The notes: generated by a model not told the origin, from the sequence alone. DNA of 64,000 nucleotides from Paracoccus gahaiensis (GCF_005048225.1 NZ_SUNI01000012.1:62001-126000); one strand, 5' to 3'; shown: positions 36,891 through 44,393, counted from the first letter of the stretch. Numbers and translations: made by a program.

Positions 36891-37552
36891 TCGGATATCA
36901 CGTTCGCGCGGGGATGGCCGCCTGCGCGTTGCTGATGGGCCTCTCGGCCTGCAGCAACACGCCTGCCGGGCAGGAGGGGTCGGGGATCGGCACCGCCCTG
37001 CGTCAAGCCGCCGCCGAGGCCGTCGCGGCGCGTCGCGGGTCGTCCGAAGCGCCGGTCGCACCCCGCACCCCGCAGCAGCGCGCCGAGGAGGCGCTGCGCC
37101 TCAATCCCGGGCCGCTGATCATGGTGGGCTTGGAAAACCTGGGCACCACGCAGATCATGGCCCTGACCGGCCAGAACGGGGCCATGCGCACCTACATGAC
37201 CCCGAACGAGCAGGCGCTGATCCTGCGCGGCGGCATGCTGGTCGGCACCCGGGGTCTGGGCAATGACATGTCCGTCACCGAGCCGCAGACCGAGACGCTG
37301 ATCCGCAACGGCCAGTCCGGCTCGGGGCAGCGCATCCTGCGCTACTACACCGGCGACGGGCTGGAGACGCCCCTGCGGTTCGACTGCACCACCGGCCCCG
37401 GCCCCAATCCCGGCATCATGGTCGAGAACTGCGCCGGCCATGGCGTCACGTTCCAGAACAACTATCAGGTCCAAGGCGGCCAGATCACGGTGTCGCGGCA
37501 ATGGGGCGGCCCGGCCTTGGGCTATCTGACGATCCAGACCCTGCGGCCCTAG
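36887..37552 (+). CDS. YjbF-like lipoprotein
   Basis: A 221-residue lipoprotein with lipobox MGLSAC (cysteine at residue 22), then a low-complexity linker and a beta-rich domain of the YjbF/GfcB type (ENLGTTQIMALTGQNGAM, TRGLGNDMS, ITVSRQWGGPALGY). With YjbH it forms part of a group-4-capsule or Yjb exopolysaccharide system at the outer membrane. Translationally coupled to the YjbH gene (ATGA at 36887). A strong terminator follows. Confidence 0.84.
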   Translation: MIGYHVRAGMAACALLMGLSACSNTPAGQEGSGIGTALRQAAAEAVAARRGSSEAPVAPRTPQQRAEEALRLNPGPLIMVGLENLGTTQIMALTGQNGAMRTYMTPNEQALILRGGMLVGTRGLGNDMSVTEPQTETLIRNGQSGSGQRILRYYTGDGLETPLRFDCTTGPGPNPGIMVENCAGHGVTFQNNYQVQGGQITVSRQWGGPALGYLTIQTLRP

Positions 37553-37573
37553 GGCCTTGCCAAGGCGCTACGC

Positions 37574-37613
37574 GAAAGGGCCAGGGTCATCGCGACCTCT
37601 GGCCCTTTCTTCG
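37574..37613 (+). terminator. Rho-independent terminator after the YjbF-like gene
   Basis: An eleven-base-pair stem (GAAAGGGCCAG with CTGGCCCTTTC), extended inside by GGTC/GACC, is followed by TTCTTCGTC. It ends 60 bases past the YjbF-like stop. Confidence 0.7.
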
Positions 37614-37659
37614 TCACGCCGACCGGCTTGATCCCGGATCGGGCATCACGGGATCGGGC

Positions 37660-37691
37660 AAAAAAAATAAGGGCTGGCACATGGCCAGCCC
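37660..37691 (-). terminator. Rho-independent terminator of the small exported protein gene
   Basis: On the minus strand the stem GGGCTGGC/GCCAGCCC (loop CATGT) is followed by TTATTTTTTTT, a textbook intrinsic terminator. It lies 36 bases after the stop of the gene at 37727. Confidence 0.85.
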
Positions 37692-37726
37692 TCACTGCTT
37701 CCACCGGCATGCGCCGAAGGAATGAA

Positions 37727-37945
37727 TCAATCGGTGGTGGAGTCGTTGTCGTCGTCGTCCGAAGCGACGGCGGCAATCACGCCCAGCAGCAGCAGGGCGG
37801 GGACAACCAGGCCAGCGTTGGTCGAAGCGGGACGCTCCTCAACGATGACGGGCTCGACTTCGACGACGGGGGCGACATAGCCACCGGCCAGAGCCGAAGT
37901 TGCGGTCAGGCCGAGAGCGGCCGCGAAAGTAGCGAATTTGGTCAT
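37727..37945 (-). CDS. Small exported protein with acidic tail
   Basis: A 72-residue protein: signal peptide (KFATFAAALGLTATSALAGG), a Val/Glu/Pro linker, a second hydrophobic stretch (AGLVVPALLLLGVIAAVAS) and an acidic end (DDDDNDSTTD). The ATG at 37945 has GGAG seven bases upstream; the ATG two codons earlier is too close to that site. Its own strong terminator suggests a monocistronic, possibly abundant transcript. It sits convergent with the yjb-like genes and recalls the tiny YjbE/GfcA component by size and position only; function unknown. Confidence 0.75.
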   Translation of the reverse strand: MTKFATFAAALGLTATSALAGGYVAPVVEVEPVIVEERPASTNAGLVVPALLLLGVIAAVASDDDDNDSTTD

Positions 37946-38143
37946 GATCATGCTCCGTTTCGATTGACGGCTGCCATCTCTGGCAACATCGCTGCGACAG
38001 TTACATAAAGCCGTACGGTTGAAAAGCTGGATTGGATTGAATCCCCCGTGGGCCTGTACGCACTGTTGCATATTGGCCAACCCGCGATTCACCCCTTCGT
38101 TCCACCCCCTGCAAACCCCCGGAAAAACTGTGACAATTGCGCA

Positions 38144-38926
38144 CTAGCCCCGTCGAAGCGCTTGGGAGAGGACGAAAAAACAGGCCGCCGCGGTCACGAT
38201 CGAGGGACCTGCCGGCGTGTCCATCCGCAGGCTGGCCCACAGCCCCAGAACGACCGAGGCGGCGGCGATGAGGGCGGCGACGGCGGCCATCCGCTCGGGC
38301 GTGTGGGCCCATCCGCGGGCCGCCGCCGCCGGCACGATCAGCATGGCCGAGATCAGCAAGGACCCTACGACGCGAATCGCAAGCGCGACCACAACCGCAA
38401 GCGCCAGCGACAGGACCAGCCGCTCCACCCGGGGATCGATCCCGGCGGCCATCGCCAACTCCTCGTTCAGGCTGGAGGTCACCAGCCGCTGCCAGCGCGC
38501 GATCAGCATCGCCAGGACCAGCGCCGCCCCGGTCCAGATCAGCGCCAGATCGGCCCGCCCCACCGCCAGAATGTCGCCGAAGAGATAGCCGGACAGGTCC
38601 GACCGCGCCGCCGGCACGAAGCTGATCGCGACCAGACCGAAGGCCAGTGCCGAATGGGACAGCACCCCCAGCATCGTGTCCATCGCCTGCCCCCGCGCCA
38701 CCAGCGCCGAGACGAGGCAGGCCATCGACACCGCCACGGCCAGCGTGCCCGCATAGATCGAGATGTCGAAAGCCAGCGCCAGCGCCACCCCCAGGATCGC
38801 CGCATGGGCGGTCGAATCCCCGAAATAGGCCATGCGCCGCCAGACCACGAAGCTGCCCAGAGGCCCCGCCACCAGCGCCAGGCCCAGCCCCGCCAGCACG
38901 GCCCGCATGAAGAAATCGTCAAGCAT
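38144..38926 (-). CDS. znuB: Zinc ABC transporter permease
   Basis: A 260-residue ABC-3 family permease with about eight membrane segments and the family start RAVLAGLGLALVAGPLGSFVVWRRMAYFG shape (residues 8-36). It forms the zinc channel with the ATPase encoded 26 bases upstream. Zinc rather than manganese specificity is inferred from the adjoining Zur-type regulator and the His-rich binding protein. It is the last gene of zur-znuC-znuB. Confidence 0.92.
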   Translation of the reverse strand: MLDDFFMRAVLAGLGLALVAGPLGSFVVWRRMAYFGDSTAHAAILGVALALAFDISIYAGTLAVAVSMACLVSALVARGQAMDTMLGVLSHSALAFGLVAISFVPAARSDLSGYLFGDILAVGRADLALIWTGAALVLAMLIARWQRLVTSSLNEELAMAAGIDPRVERLVLSLALAVVVALAIRVVGSLLISAMLIVPAAAARGWAHTPERMAAVAALIAAASVVLGLWASLRMDTPAGPSIVTAAACFFVLSQALRRG

Positions 38927-38952
38927 CGGATGTTCCTTGCGCGGCCCCTGCC

Positions 38953-39795
38953 CTATGGCCCGGGCACTGTCCCGTGGCCGTGATCGGCCGAGCAGCCCGG
39001 CCCGTGGCGGTGGCCTTCTGGCATGACGGTGACGGGCCCCCGGTCATGATCGTGGTCGTGGTCATGGTTGTGGCGATAGAGCGCCAGCGTACCCGCCGCC
39101 TCGGCTCCGAACAGGGCGCGGTATTCGGGCGCGGTGCTGACCTGCTGGGGGCTTCCCTCGCAGCAGACATGCCCGTTCAGGCAGACCACCCGGTCCGAAG
39201 AGCGCATGACCACCAGCAGGTCGTGGCTGACCATCAGCACCGAGGCCCCGGTCCGGCGCCGGACCTCCTCGATCAGCTGGTAGAAGGCGACGATGCCCGG
39301 CTGGTCCAGCCCCTGCGTGGGCTCGTCCAGCACCAGCAGATGCGGATCGCTCAGCAGCGCGCGGGCCAGCAGCACGCGCTGGAACTGGCCGCCCGACAAT
39401 TGCGTCAGCTGGCGCGGACCCAGACCGGGAACGCCGGTGCTGGCCAGCGCGGCCTCGGCCTCGGCCTCGCTCACGCGGACGGGCAGCGACAGGAAGCGGC
39501 GCACGGTCATCGGGATGGCGATGTCCAGCTGCACCCGCTGCGGGACATAGCCGATGCGCAGCCCGGCCCGGCGCGTCACCCGCCCCGAGGCCAGCGGCAT
39601 ATGCCCCAGCAGCGCCCGGATCAGCGAGGACTTGCCCGATCCGTTGGGGCCGACCACGGTCACGATCTCTCCGGGCCGGATGCGGAAATCGACATGGCTC
39701 AGGACCGGCTCGGTGGTGCCGGGGCGGTGGATGGTCAGCGCCTGCGACTCGATCAGCGCTGCCGCCGCCTCCGACGCCGGCAGAGGGGGGGTCAT
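38953..39795 (-). CDS. znuC: Zinc ABC transporter ATP-binding protein with His-rich tail
   Basis: A 280-residue ABC ATPase: Walker A VGPNGSGKSS, signature LSGGQFQRV, Walker B LLVLDEPTQGLD and H-loop VSHD. Unlike shorter ATPases it ends in about 35 residues rich in His and Asp (HNHDHDHDHDRG, GHRHGPG), probably binding zinc in the cytoplasm. The ATG at 39795 overlaps the zur stop (ATGA); the longer upstream frame is inside zur. Confidence 0.92.
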   Translation of the reverse strand: MTPPLPASEAAAALIESQALTIHRPGTTEPVLSHVDFRIRPGEIVTVVGPNGSGKSSLIRALLGHMPLASGRVTRRAGLRIGYVPQRVQLDIAIPMTVRRFLSLPVRVSEAEAEAALASTGVPGLGPRQLTQLSGGQFQRVLLARALLSDPHLLVLDEPTQGLDQPGIVAFYQLIEEVRRRTGASVLMVSHDLLVVMRSSDRVVCLNGHVCCEGSPQQVSTAPEYRALFGAEAAGTLALYRHNHDHDHDHDRGPVTVMPEGHRHGPGCSADHGHGTVPGP

Positions 39796-40289
39796 GCCAC
39801 GCCCTCCTCGGCGCAGGTGGCGCATAGGCCGAGCGCCTCGACCGTCGCGCGCTCCACCCGGAAGCCGCCCTGCGCGGCGACGGCGGTCAGGGCGTCGCGG
39901 ATGGGCGCGGCGGCGGCCTCGGCCACCTTGTCGCAGCTGCGGCAGATCAGGAAGGCGGGGTGGTGGTCATGGCCCGGATGCAGGCAGGCCGCGAAGGCAT
40001 TGAGCCGCTGCAGCCGATGCGCCAGGCCATGCGTGACCAGGAATTCCAGCGCGCGATAGGCGACCGGCGGCTGGCGTCCGAAACCCTCTGCCGCCAGCCG
40101 GTCCAGCACCTCGTAGGCGCCCATCGCCCGGTGGCTTTCCAGCAGGATCTCCAGCGTGCGGCGGCGCACCGGGGTCAGCCGGGCGCCCTGCCCCGCCAGC
40201 CGCGTGGCCGCCTCGTCCAGCACCCGGCTGGCGCATTGCTGGTGATCATGGGGCGCGAAGGTCGCGGCGATGGCATCGTCATGGGGCAC
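39792..40289 (-). CDS. zur: Zinc uptake regulator Zur (Fur family)
   Basis: A 165-residue Fur-family repressor. The winged helix has ARLTPVRRRTLEILLESHRAM and the metal sites include HPGHDHHPAFLICRSCDK and a C-terminal CATC. Cys pairs CRSC and CATC form the structural zinc site. The start is taken as GTG 40289 because GGGAGG lies eight bases before it; the ATG at 40307 has no ribosome site. Divergent from znuA and coupled to znuC, so it probably represses both. Confidence 0.88.
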   Translation of the reverse strand: MPHDDAIAATFAPHDHQQCASRVLDEAATRLAGQGARLTPVRRRTLEILLESHRAMGAYEVLDRLAAEGFGRQPPVAYRALEFLVTHGLAHRLQRLNAFAACLHPGHDHHPAFLICRSCDKVAEAAAAPIRDALTAVAAQGGFRVERATVEALGLCATCAEEGVA

Positions 40290-40339
40290 AGCAGATCCCT
40301 CCCGCATAGGGCGTTACTGTATTACATTCAGGTTGACTT

Positions 40340-40352
40340 GTTATGCTGTAAC
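40340..40352. promoter_or_regulatory. Candidate Zur operator
   Basis: GTTATGCTGTAAC is a palindrome with GTTA/TAAC arms in the 111-base divergent region between zur and znuA. It is the type of A/T-rich dyad bound by Zur in alphaproteobacteria. A related but imperfect GTTACTGTATTAC lies at 40313-40325. Confidence 0.5.
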
Positions 40353-40400
40353 ACACAGAACCCCGGGATCGCAACAAACCCCGACTACTAGGAGATCACG

Positions 40401-41408
40401 ATGCGTCCGTCCGCCTCCATCGCCGCCATCCTCTCGCTGGCCGCCGCCCCCGCTTTTGCCGCCCCTCAGGTCGTGGCCGATATCGTGCCGACCGGGGCCT
40501 TGGTGCAGGAGGTGATGGGCGATCTGGGCGAGGTCCGCGTCCTGCTGCCCCAAGGGGCCAGCGCCCATCATTACCAGATGCGCCCCTCGGATGCGCAGGC
40601 GCTGCAGGGGGCCGATCTGGTGGTCTGGATGGGCCCCGAACTGACCCCCTGGCTGGCCCGCGCCTCGGACAGCCTGACCCGCGGCGCGCAACTGCCGCTG
40701 CTGCAGGTCCAAGGCGTGACGCTGCGCGACTACACGGATGGCGGGGCGGAGGGGCACGAGGATCACGGCCATGCAGACGCCGCCGACCATGACCATGACC
40801 ATGACCATGACCATGACCATGACCATGACCATGACCATGACCATGAGGATCACGGCGACAGCCACGATGGCCACGACCATTCCGGCACCGATCCCCATGC
40901 CTGGCTGAACCCCACCAATGCCGGGCCTTGGCTGCAGGCCATTGCCGACAGCCTGGCGCAGCAGGACCCGGAGAACGCCGCGACCTACCAGGCCAATGCC
41001 GATGCCGCCGCCACGCGGATCGCGGCGCTGGACACGGAGCTGCGCGCCCGCCTCGCCCCCCATGCCGAGGCGAAGTTCGTCGTCTTCCACGATGCCTACG
41101 GCTATTTCACCGACCATTTCGGCCTGCAGCCCGCGCTGGCCGTGTCGCTTGGCGATGCCTCGACCCCCTCGGCGGCACGGATCGACCAGCTGCGCGGTCA
41201 GATCGCCGAGACCGGCGCCGCCTGCGCCTTTCCGGAATACGCCCATGACGGCGCATTGATCGAGACGGCGATCGAGGGCAGCGACACCCGCTTGGGTGGC
41301 GAGCTGAGCCCGGAAGGCAGCGCCCTGTCCTCCCCCGGGGCGGGCCAGTACGAGGCGGTTCTGACCGGCATGGCTGACACGATCATCGACTGCCTGGCGC
41401 AGGACTGA
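40401..41408 (+). CDS. znuA: Zinc ABC transporter substrate-binding protein
   Basis: A 335-residue periplasmic protein with signal peptide (SIAAILSLAAAPAFAAP). Zinc ligands are expected in GASAHHYQMRPSD, TDPHAWLNP and VFHDAYGYF. Between the first two lies a charged loop of about 45 residues that includes ten consecutive Asp-His pairs, much longer than in most ZnuA proteins, and thought in this family to collect or sense zinc. A ribosome site TAGGAGA precedes the ATG. Two cysteines (GAACAF, IIDCLAQ) probably form the usual disulfide. Confidence 0.95.
   Translation: MRPSASIAAILSLAAAPAFAAPQVVADIVPTGALVQEVMGDLGEVRVLLPQGASAHHYQMRPSDAQALQGADLVVWMGPELTPWLARASDSLTRGAQLPLLQVQGVTLRDYTDGGAEGHEDHGHADAADHDHDHDHDHDHDHDHDHDHEDHGDSHDGHDHSGTDPHAWLNPTNAGPWLQAIADSLAQQDPENAATYQANADAAATRIAALDTELRARLAPHAEAKFVVFHDAYGYFTDHFGLQPALAVSLGDASTPSAARIDQLRGQIAETGAACAFPEYAHDGALIETAIEGSDTRLGGELSPEGSALSSPGAGQYEAVLTGMADTIIDCLAQD
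40785..40844 (+). repeat. GACCAT hexanucleotide repeat inside znuA
   Basis: Ten perfect tandem copies of GACCAT encode ten Asp-His pairs in the zinc-binding loop. Because the unit is six bases, gain or loss of copies keeps the frame, so the loop length may vary between strains. Confidence 0.95.
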
Positions 41409-41485
41409 ACGCATCCGGGCGGTGCGTCGCGGGCCGCCCGGATGCCCGATTTCTGCCGGTCCGGAGATTCCCGACTCTTTTACTT

Positions 41486-41509
41486 TGACAAACCTGAATG
41501 AATTTGTCA
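41486..41509. promoter_or_regulatory. Inverted repeat upstream of hemP, candidate iron-regulator site
   Basis: TGACAAA and TTTGTCA are perfect inverted arms separated by ten bases, and the left arm overlaps a TTGACA hexamer. It lies 40 bases before the hemP ATG. TGA...TCA palindromes are used by iron regulators of the RirA/IscR kind in this group; the regulator here is inferred. Confidence 0.5.
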
Positions 41510-41548
41510 GCTTTGGGACATCGCCACCGAAACCCCATGAGGTTGACC

Positions 41549-41725
41549 ATGACCGCAACGCGCCCCGCCGATTTCACCCGTCCCGGCACTTCGATCCTGG
41601 CCCGGATGCCCCAGCACGATGCCACCCAGTTGACCCAGGGCGGCAATCAGGCCCTGATCGTGCTGGACGAACAGGTCTATCAACTGCGCATCACCCGCGC
41701 CGGCAAGCTGATCCTGACCAAATAG
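41549..41725 (+). CDS. hemP: Hemin uptake protein HemP
   Basis: A 58-residue HemP/HmuP family protein. The C-terminal signature ALIVLDEQVYQLRITRAGKLILTK region (last 24 residues) ends in the invariant KLILTK. HemP proteins are needed for expression of heme receptor genes in some proteobacteria. The ATG at 41549 is chosen for GAGG six bases upstream; an ATG four codons earlier is less well placed. No heme receptor gene is adjacent, so it stands alone with its own candidate operator and a terminator. Confidence 0.88.
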   Translation: MTATRPADFTRPGTSILARMPQHDATQLTQGGNQALIVLDEQVYQLRITRAGKLILTK

Positions 41726-41746
41726 CCCGATCCTTGCTGCGCAGTC

Positions 41747-41776
41747 AAAAGGCCGGCCCCTCGGGGCCGGCCTTTT
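41747..41776. terminator. Bidirectional terminator between hemP and rluB
   Basis: The 30 bases form a near-perfect palindrome (AAAAGGCCGGCCCC then TC then GGGGCCGGCCTTTT). With A and T runs at both ends it can stop transcription from hemP on one side and the pseudouridine synthase gene on the other. Confidence 0.85.
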
Positions 41777-41780
41777 GCTG

Positions 41781-43652
41781 TCATCCCCGCGGCGCGCGCG
41801 GCTTGCCGCCGGGCTTGCCGGCTCCGCCCGGACGCGGACCGCCGGGTTTGCCCGCCCCGGCGGGACGACCGGCCCCGCCGGGCTTTCCGGCCCCGCCCGG
41901 CCTGCCCGGACCCGCCGGACGATCACCGCCGCCCCCGGCACGCGCTCCGCCGAAGCTCTTGCCGCCGCCCGAGCGCGGCTTGCCCGCCTCGCCCGCCTTC
42001 GATCCACCATAAGGCTTGCGCGGACCGTCGCCCGCGCCGTCACGTGGGGCACCGAAGGGCTTGCGCCCGGCCTCGCCGCCCCCGGCACGCGCCCCTCCGA
42101 AGGGCTTGCCCCCCTCGAAGCGCGGCTTGCGGGCCTCGTCGCCCCCGGCATCGCGCGGCTTGCCATAGGGCTTGCGCCCGGCGTCTCCGCCCTCGCCGCG
42201 CGGCGCCCCGTAAGGCTTGCGCCCGGCATCTCCGCCCGGCGCGCCGTAAGGTTTACGCCCACCCTCGGCGCCCGCATCGCGGGGCTTGCCATAGGACTTG
42301 CGCCCGGCCTCTCCGCCACCGTCCCGCGGGGCCCCGTAGGGCTTGCGCCCACCCTCGGCCCCCCCGTCGCGGGGCGCCCCATAGGGCTTGCGGGCCCCGT
42401 CGGCGCCAGCGTCGCGCGGCTTGCCATAGGGCTTGCGTCCGCCCTCGGCACCGCCGTCCCGCGGCGCGCCGAAGGGCTTGCGGGCATCGCCGGGCTTGCC
42501 CGGGAAGCGGGCGGGACGGGGCTTGTCCGAAGGACCACCCCGGCTGTCGGATCCCGCAGGACCGGCGTTTTTCCAGCGCGGCTTGTCGCCGACCGGACGC
42601 GGCCGGTCGCCGAAATCGCCGCGCGGACCGGCAGGCTTGCCTTGGAAGCGCGGCCGCGCCTCATCCCCGGCAGGGGCCTTGGCCCCCCAGCTCCGGGGCG
42701 CCCGGTCATCACCTCCCTCGCGCGGGCGATCGCTTGGCCCCCGCCCGCCCGGCTTGCCCGCAAATCCGGGCTTCGCCGCGAACCGACGCGGCCCCGCCTC
42801 GGCACCCGCCTCCGGACGCGGCCCACGCGCCCCCTCGGCCCCCCGCGGGCGCATCTCGCGCGGCTTCTCGTCGACATCGCCGGTCAGCAGCCCGCCCAGC
42901 TGGTCGCGCAGCACCTTGCGCTTGACCTCCATGACCTGATTCTTGTCCATGCCGGTCAGCTTGAAGGGGCCATAGCCGATCCGGATCAGCCGGTTCACCT
43001 GCAGCCCCACATGGGCCATCGCGCGGCGGATCTCGCGGTTCTTGCCCTCGCGGATGCCGACGCTGATCCAGGCATTGGCGCCCTGCTGGCTGTCCAGCTT
43101 GATCTCCATGGGCGAGAAATCCTCGCCCTCGATGGTCACGCCCCGGCGCAGCGGATCGAAGGTCATGTCCGAGGGCGTGCCGTTCACCCGCACCCGATAG
43201 CGCCGCAGCCAACCGGTCGAGGGCAGCTCCAGCCGCCGCTTCAGCTCGCCGTCATTCGTCAGCAGCAGCAGCCCCTCCGAGTTCAGGTCCAGACGCCCGA
43301 TGGTCATCACCCGCGGCATCTCGCGCGGCAGGGCGTCGAAGACCGTCTGCCGGCCCAGCTCGTCATTCTCCGAGGTGATCAGGCCCAGGGGCTTGTAATA
43401 CAGCCACAGCCGGGTCTCCTGCGGGTCCTCCAGCTTCTTGCCGTCCACGGTGATGCGGTCGGTGGGCAGGACGTCCAGCGCCGGGCTGTCGATCTTCTTG
43501 CCGTTCACCTGCACGCGCCCTTCGACGATCATGCGCTCGGCCTCGCGGCGCGAGGCGACGCCGGCACGGGCCATCACCTTGGCGATGCGGTCGGCATCCG
43601 TGCGCGGCGCGGTCTGGGGGGTCTTGCGGTCGGGGATCTGGTCGTCGGTCAT
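41781..43652 (-). CDS. rluB: RluB-type 23S rRNA pseudouridine synthase with long Gly/Arg/Lys-rich tail
   Basis: A 623-residue protein. An S4 domain (RIAKVMARAGVASRREAERMI) and a pseudouridine synthase domain with catalytic Asp in IGRLDLNSEGLLLL occupy about the first 260 residues. The remaining 360 are a disordered, strongly basic tail built of KPYG/KPFG, PRD and GG units. RluB modifies U2605 in 23S rRNA. AAGGAG precedes the ATG at 43652. E. coli RluB also has a basic tail, but far shorter. The open frame upstream of this ATG overlaps tadA and is ignored. Confidence 0.9.
   Translation of the reverse strand: MTDDQIPDRKTPQTAPRTDADRIAKVMARAGVASRREAERMIVEGRVQVNGKKIDSPALDVLPTDRITVDGKKLEDPQETRLWLYYKPLGLITSENDELGRQTVFDALPREMPRVMTIGRLDLNSEGLLLLTNDGELKRRLELPSTGWLRRYRVRVNGTPSDMTFDPLRRGVTIEGEDFSPMEIKLDSQQGANAWISVGIREGKNREIRRAMAHVGLQVNRLIRIGYGPFKLTGMDKNQVMEVKRKVLRDQLGGLLTGDVDEKPREMRPRGAEGARGPRPEAGAEAGPRRFAAKPGFAGKPGGRGPSDRPREGGDDRAPRSWGAKAPAGDEARPRFQGKPAGPRGDFGDRPRPVGDKPRWKNAGPAGSDSRGGPSDKPRPARFPGKPGDARKPFGAPRDGGAEGGRKPYGKPRDAGADGARKPYGAPRDGGAEGGRKPYGAPRDGGGEAGRKSYGKPRDAGAEGGRKPYGAPGGDAGRKPYGAPRGEGGDAGRKPYGKPRDAGGDEARKPRFEGGKPFGGARAGGGEAGRKPFGAPRDGAGDGPRKPYGGSKAGEAGKPRSGGGKSFGGARAGGGGDRPAGPGRPGGAGKPGGAGRPAGAGKPGGPRPGGAGKPGGKPRAPRG
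42004..42490 (-). repeat. Imperfect tandem repeats in the rluB tail
   Basis: About nine imperfect units of roughly 45-50 bases encode GRKPYGAPRDGGAEG-like peptides, alternating GAPRDGG and GKPRDAG versions. Unit identity at DNA level suggests recent expansion by unequal exchange or slippage. Confidence 0.8.
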
Positions 43653-43760
43653 GCGCGTCTCCTTCGCATCTCTGCGGGGCAAAGAGGGGTGTCTACGCCC
43701 AACCCCCCGCCGAGGAAAGCGTTTCCTTGCGCCGCCGCACGCGGCTTGCCACAAGGAGAC

Positions 43761-44222
43761 ATGCCCCGGTTCCTTTCGCACATGCCCCTGGCCCTGGCCC
43801 AGGCCCGCGCCGCCGCCCTGCGCGGCGAGGTGCCTGTCGGCGCGGTCGTCACCGACCCGCAGGGCCGCGTCGTGGCCGCCGAGGGCAACCGCACGCGCGA
43901 GCGGTCCGACCCCACCGCCCATGCCGAGATCCTGGCCATCCGTGCCGCCTGCGCGGCCCTGGGCTCGGAACGCCTGCCCGGCCATGATCTGTGGGTGACG
44001 CTGGAACCCTGCCCGATGTGCGCCGCCGCCCTCTCCGCTGCCCGCATCGCGCGGCTCTATTACGGGGCCGACGATCCGCGCATGGGGGGCGTCGCGCATG
44101 GGGCGCGCGTCTTCGCCCATCCGCAATGCCACCACCGCCCGCAGGTCTATGACGGCCTCTCGGCCCCCGCCTCCCGGCGCCTTCTGCAAGAATTCTTCGC
44201 CGCGCGCCGCACTGTCGGCTAG
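43761..44222 (+). CDS. tadA: tRNA-specific adenosine deaminase TadA
   Basis: A 153-residue deaminase that makes inosine at the wobble position of tRNA-Arg(ACG). The zinc and proton-shuttle motif is HAEILAIRAAC and the second zinc motif TLEPCPMCAAAL. AAGGAG directly precedes the ATG. It is divergent from the rRNA modification gene and 41 bases upstream of a tRNA gene. A general nucleoside deaminase is the alternative, but length and motifs favour TadA. Confidence 0.92.
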   Translation: MPRFLSHMPLALAQARAAALRGEVPVGAVVTDPQGRVVAAEGNRTRERSDPTAHAEILAIRAACAALGSERLPGHDLWVTLEPCPMCAAALSAARIARLYYGADDPRMGGVAHGARVFAHPQCHHRPQVYDGLSAPASRRLLQEFFAARRTVG

Positions 44223-44263
44223 CGCTTGAACCCACCGCGCGCCCGGCGTATATCGGGGCCAGC

Positions 44264-44337
44264 GCGGGTGTTGTGTAATGGTAAGACCCTAGCCTTCCAA
44301 GCTAGAGACACGGGTTCGATTCCCGTCACCCGCTCCA
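44264..44337 (+). tRNA. tRNA-Gly (anticodon UCC)
   Basis: The acceptor arms GCGGGTG and CACCCGC pair fully, discriminator T and encoded CCA follow. The anticodon stem CTAGC/GCTAG encloses CTTCCAA with TCC as anticodon, and the T-arm holds GGTTCGATTCC. The short D-arm is typical for tRNA-Gly. No integrase or repeated 3-prime end is seen nearby. Confidence 0.96.
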
Positions 44338-44393
44338 AACTTACCCCCTCATCCCCCGCAACGCGCGGCCTCGGCACGCCGCCCGCCCGGCTC

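Noticed and set aside
34767..37061. A 764-residue minus-strand frame opposite the yjbH-like gene
   Set aside because: No ribosome site or domain, and the composition is that of a shadow of the well-supported plus-strand gene.
40785..40844. Possible CRISPR-like array
   Set aside because: The units are contiguous hexamers without spacers and code for Asp-His pairs in znuA.
42004..42490. Possible CRISPR or minisatellite outside genes
   Set aside because: The repeats are in frame within rluB, with no unique spacers and no cas genes anywhere in the window.
41775..44222. A long plus-strand frame across the rluB tail and tadA
   Set aside because: It arises from repetitive GC-rich DNA opposite rluB. 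Only the last 153 codons, with a ribosome site and deaminase motifs, are real (tadA).
44264..44337. tRNA-Gly as attachment site of an integrated element
   Set aside because: No integrase, no repeat of the tRNA 3-prime end and no composition change follow it; pheT lies next door.
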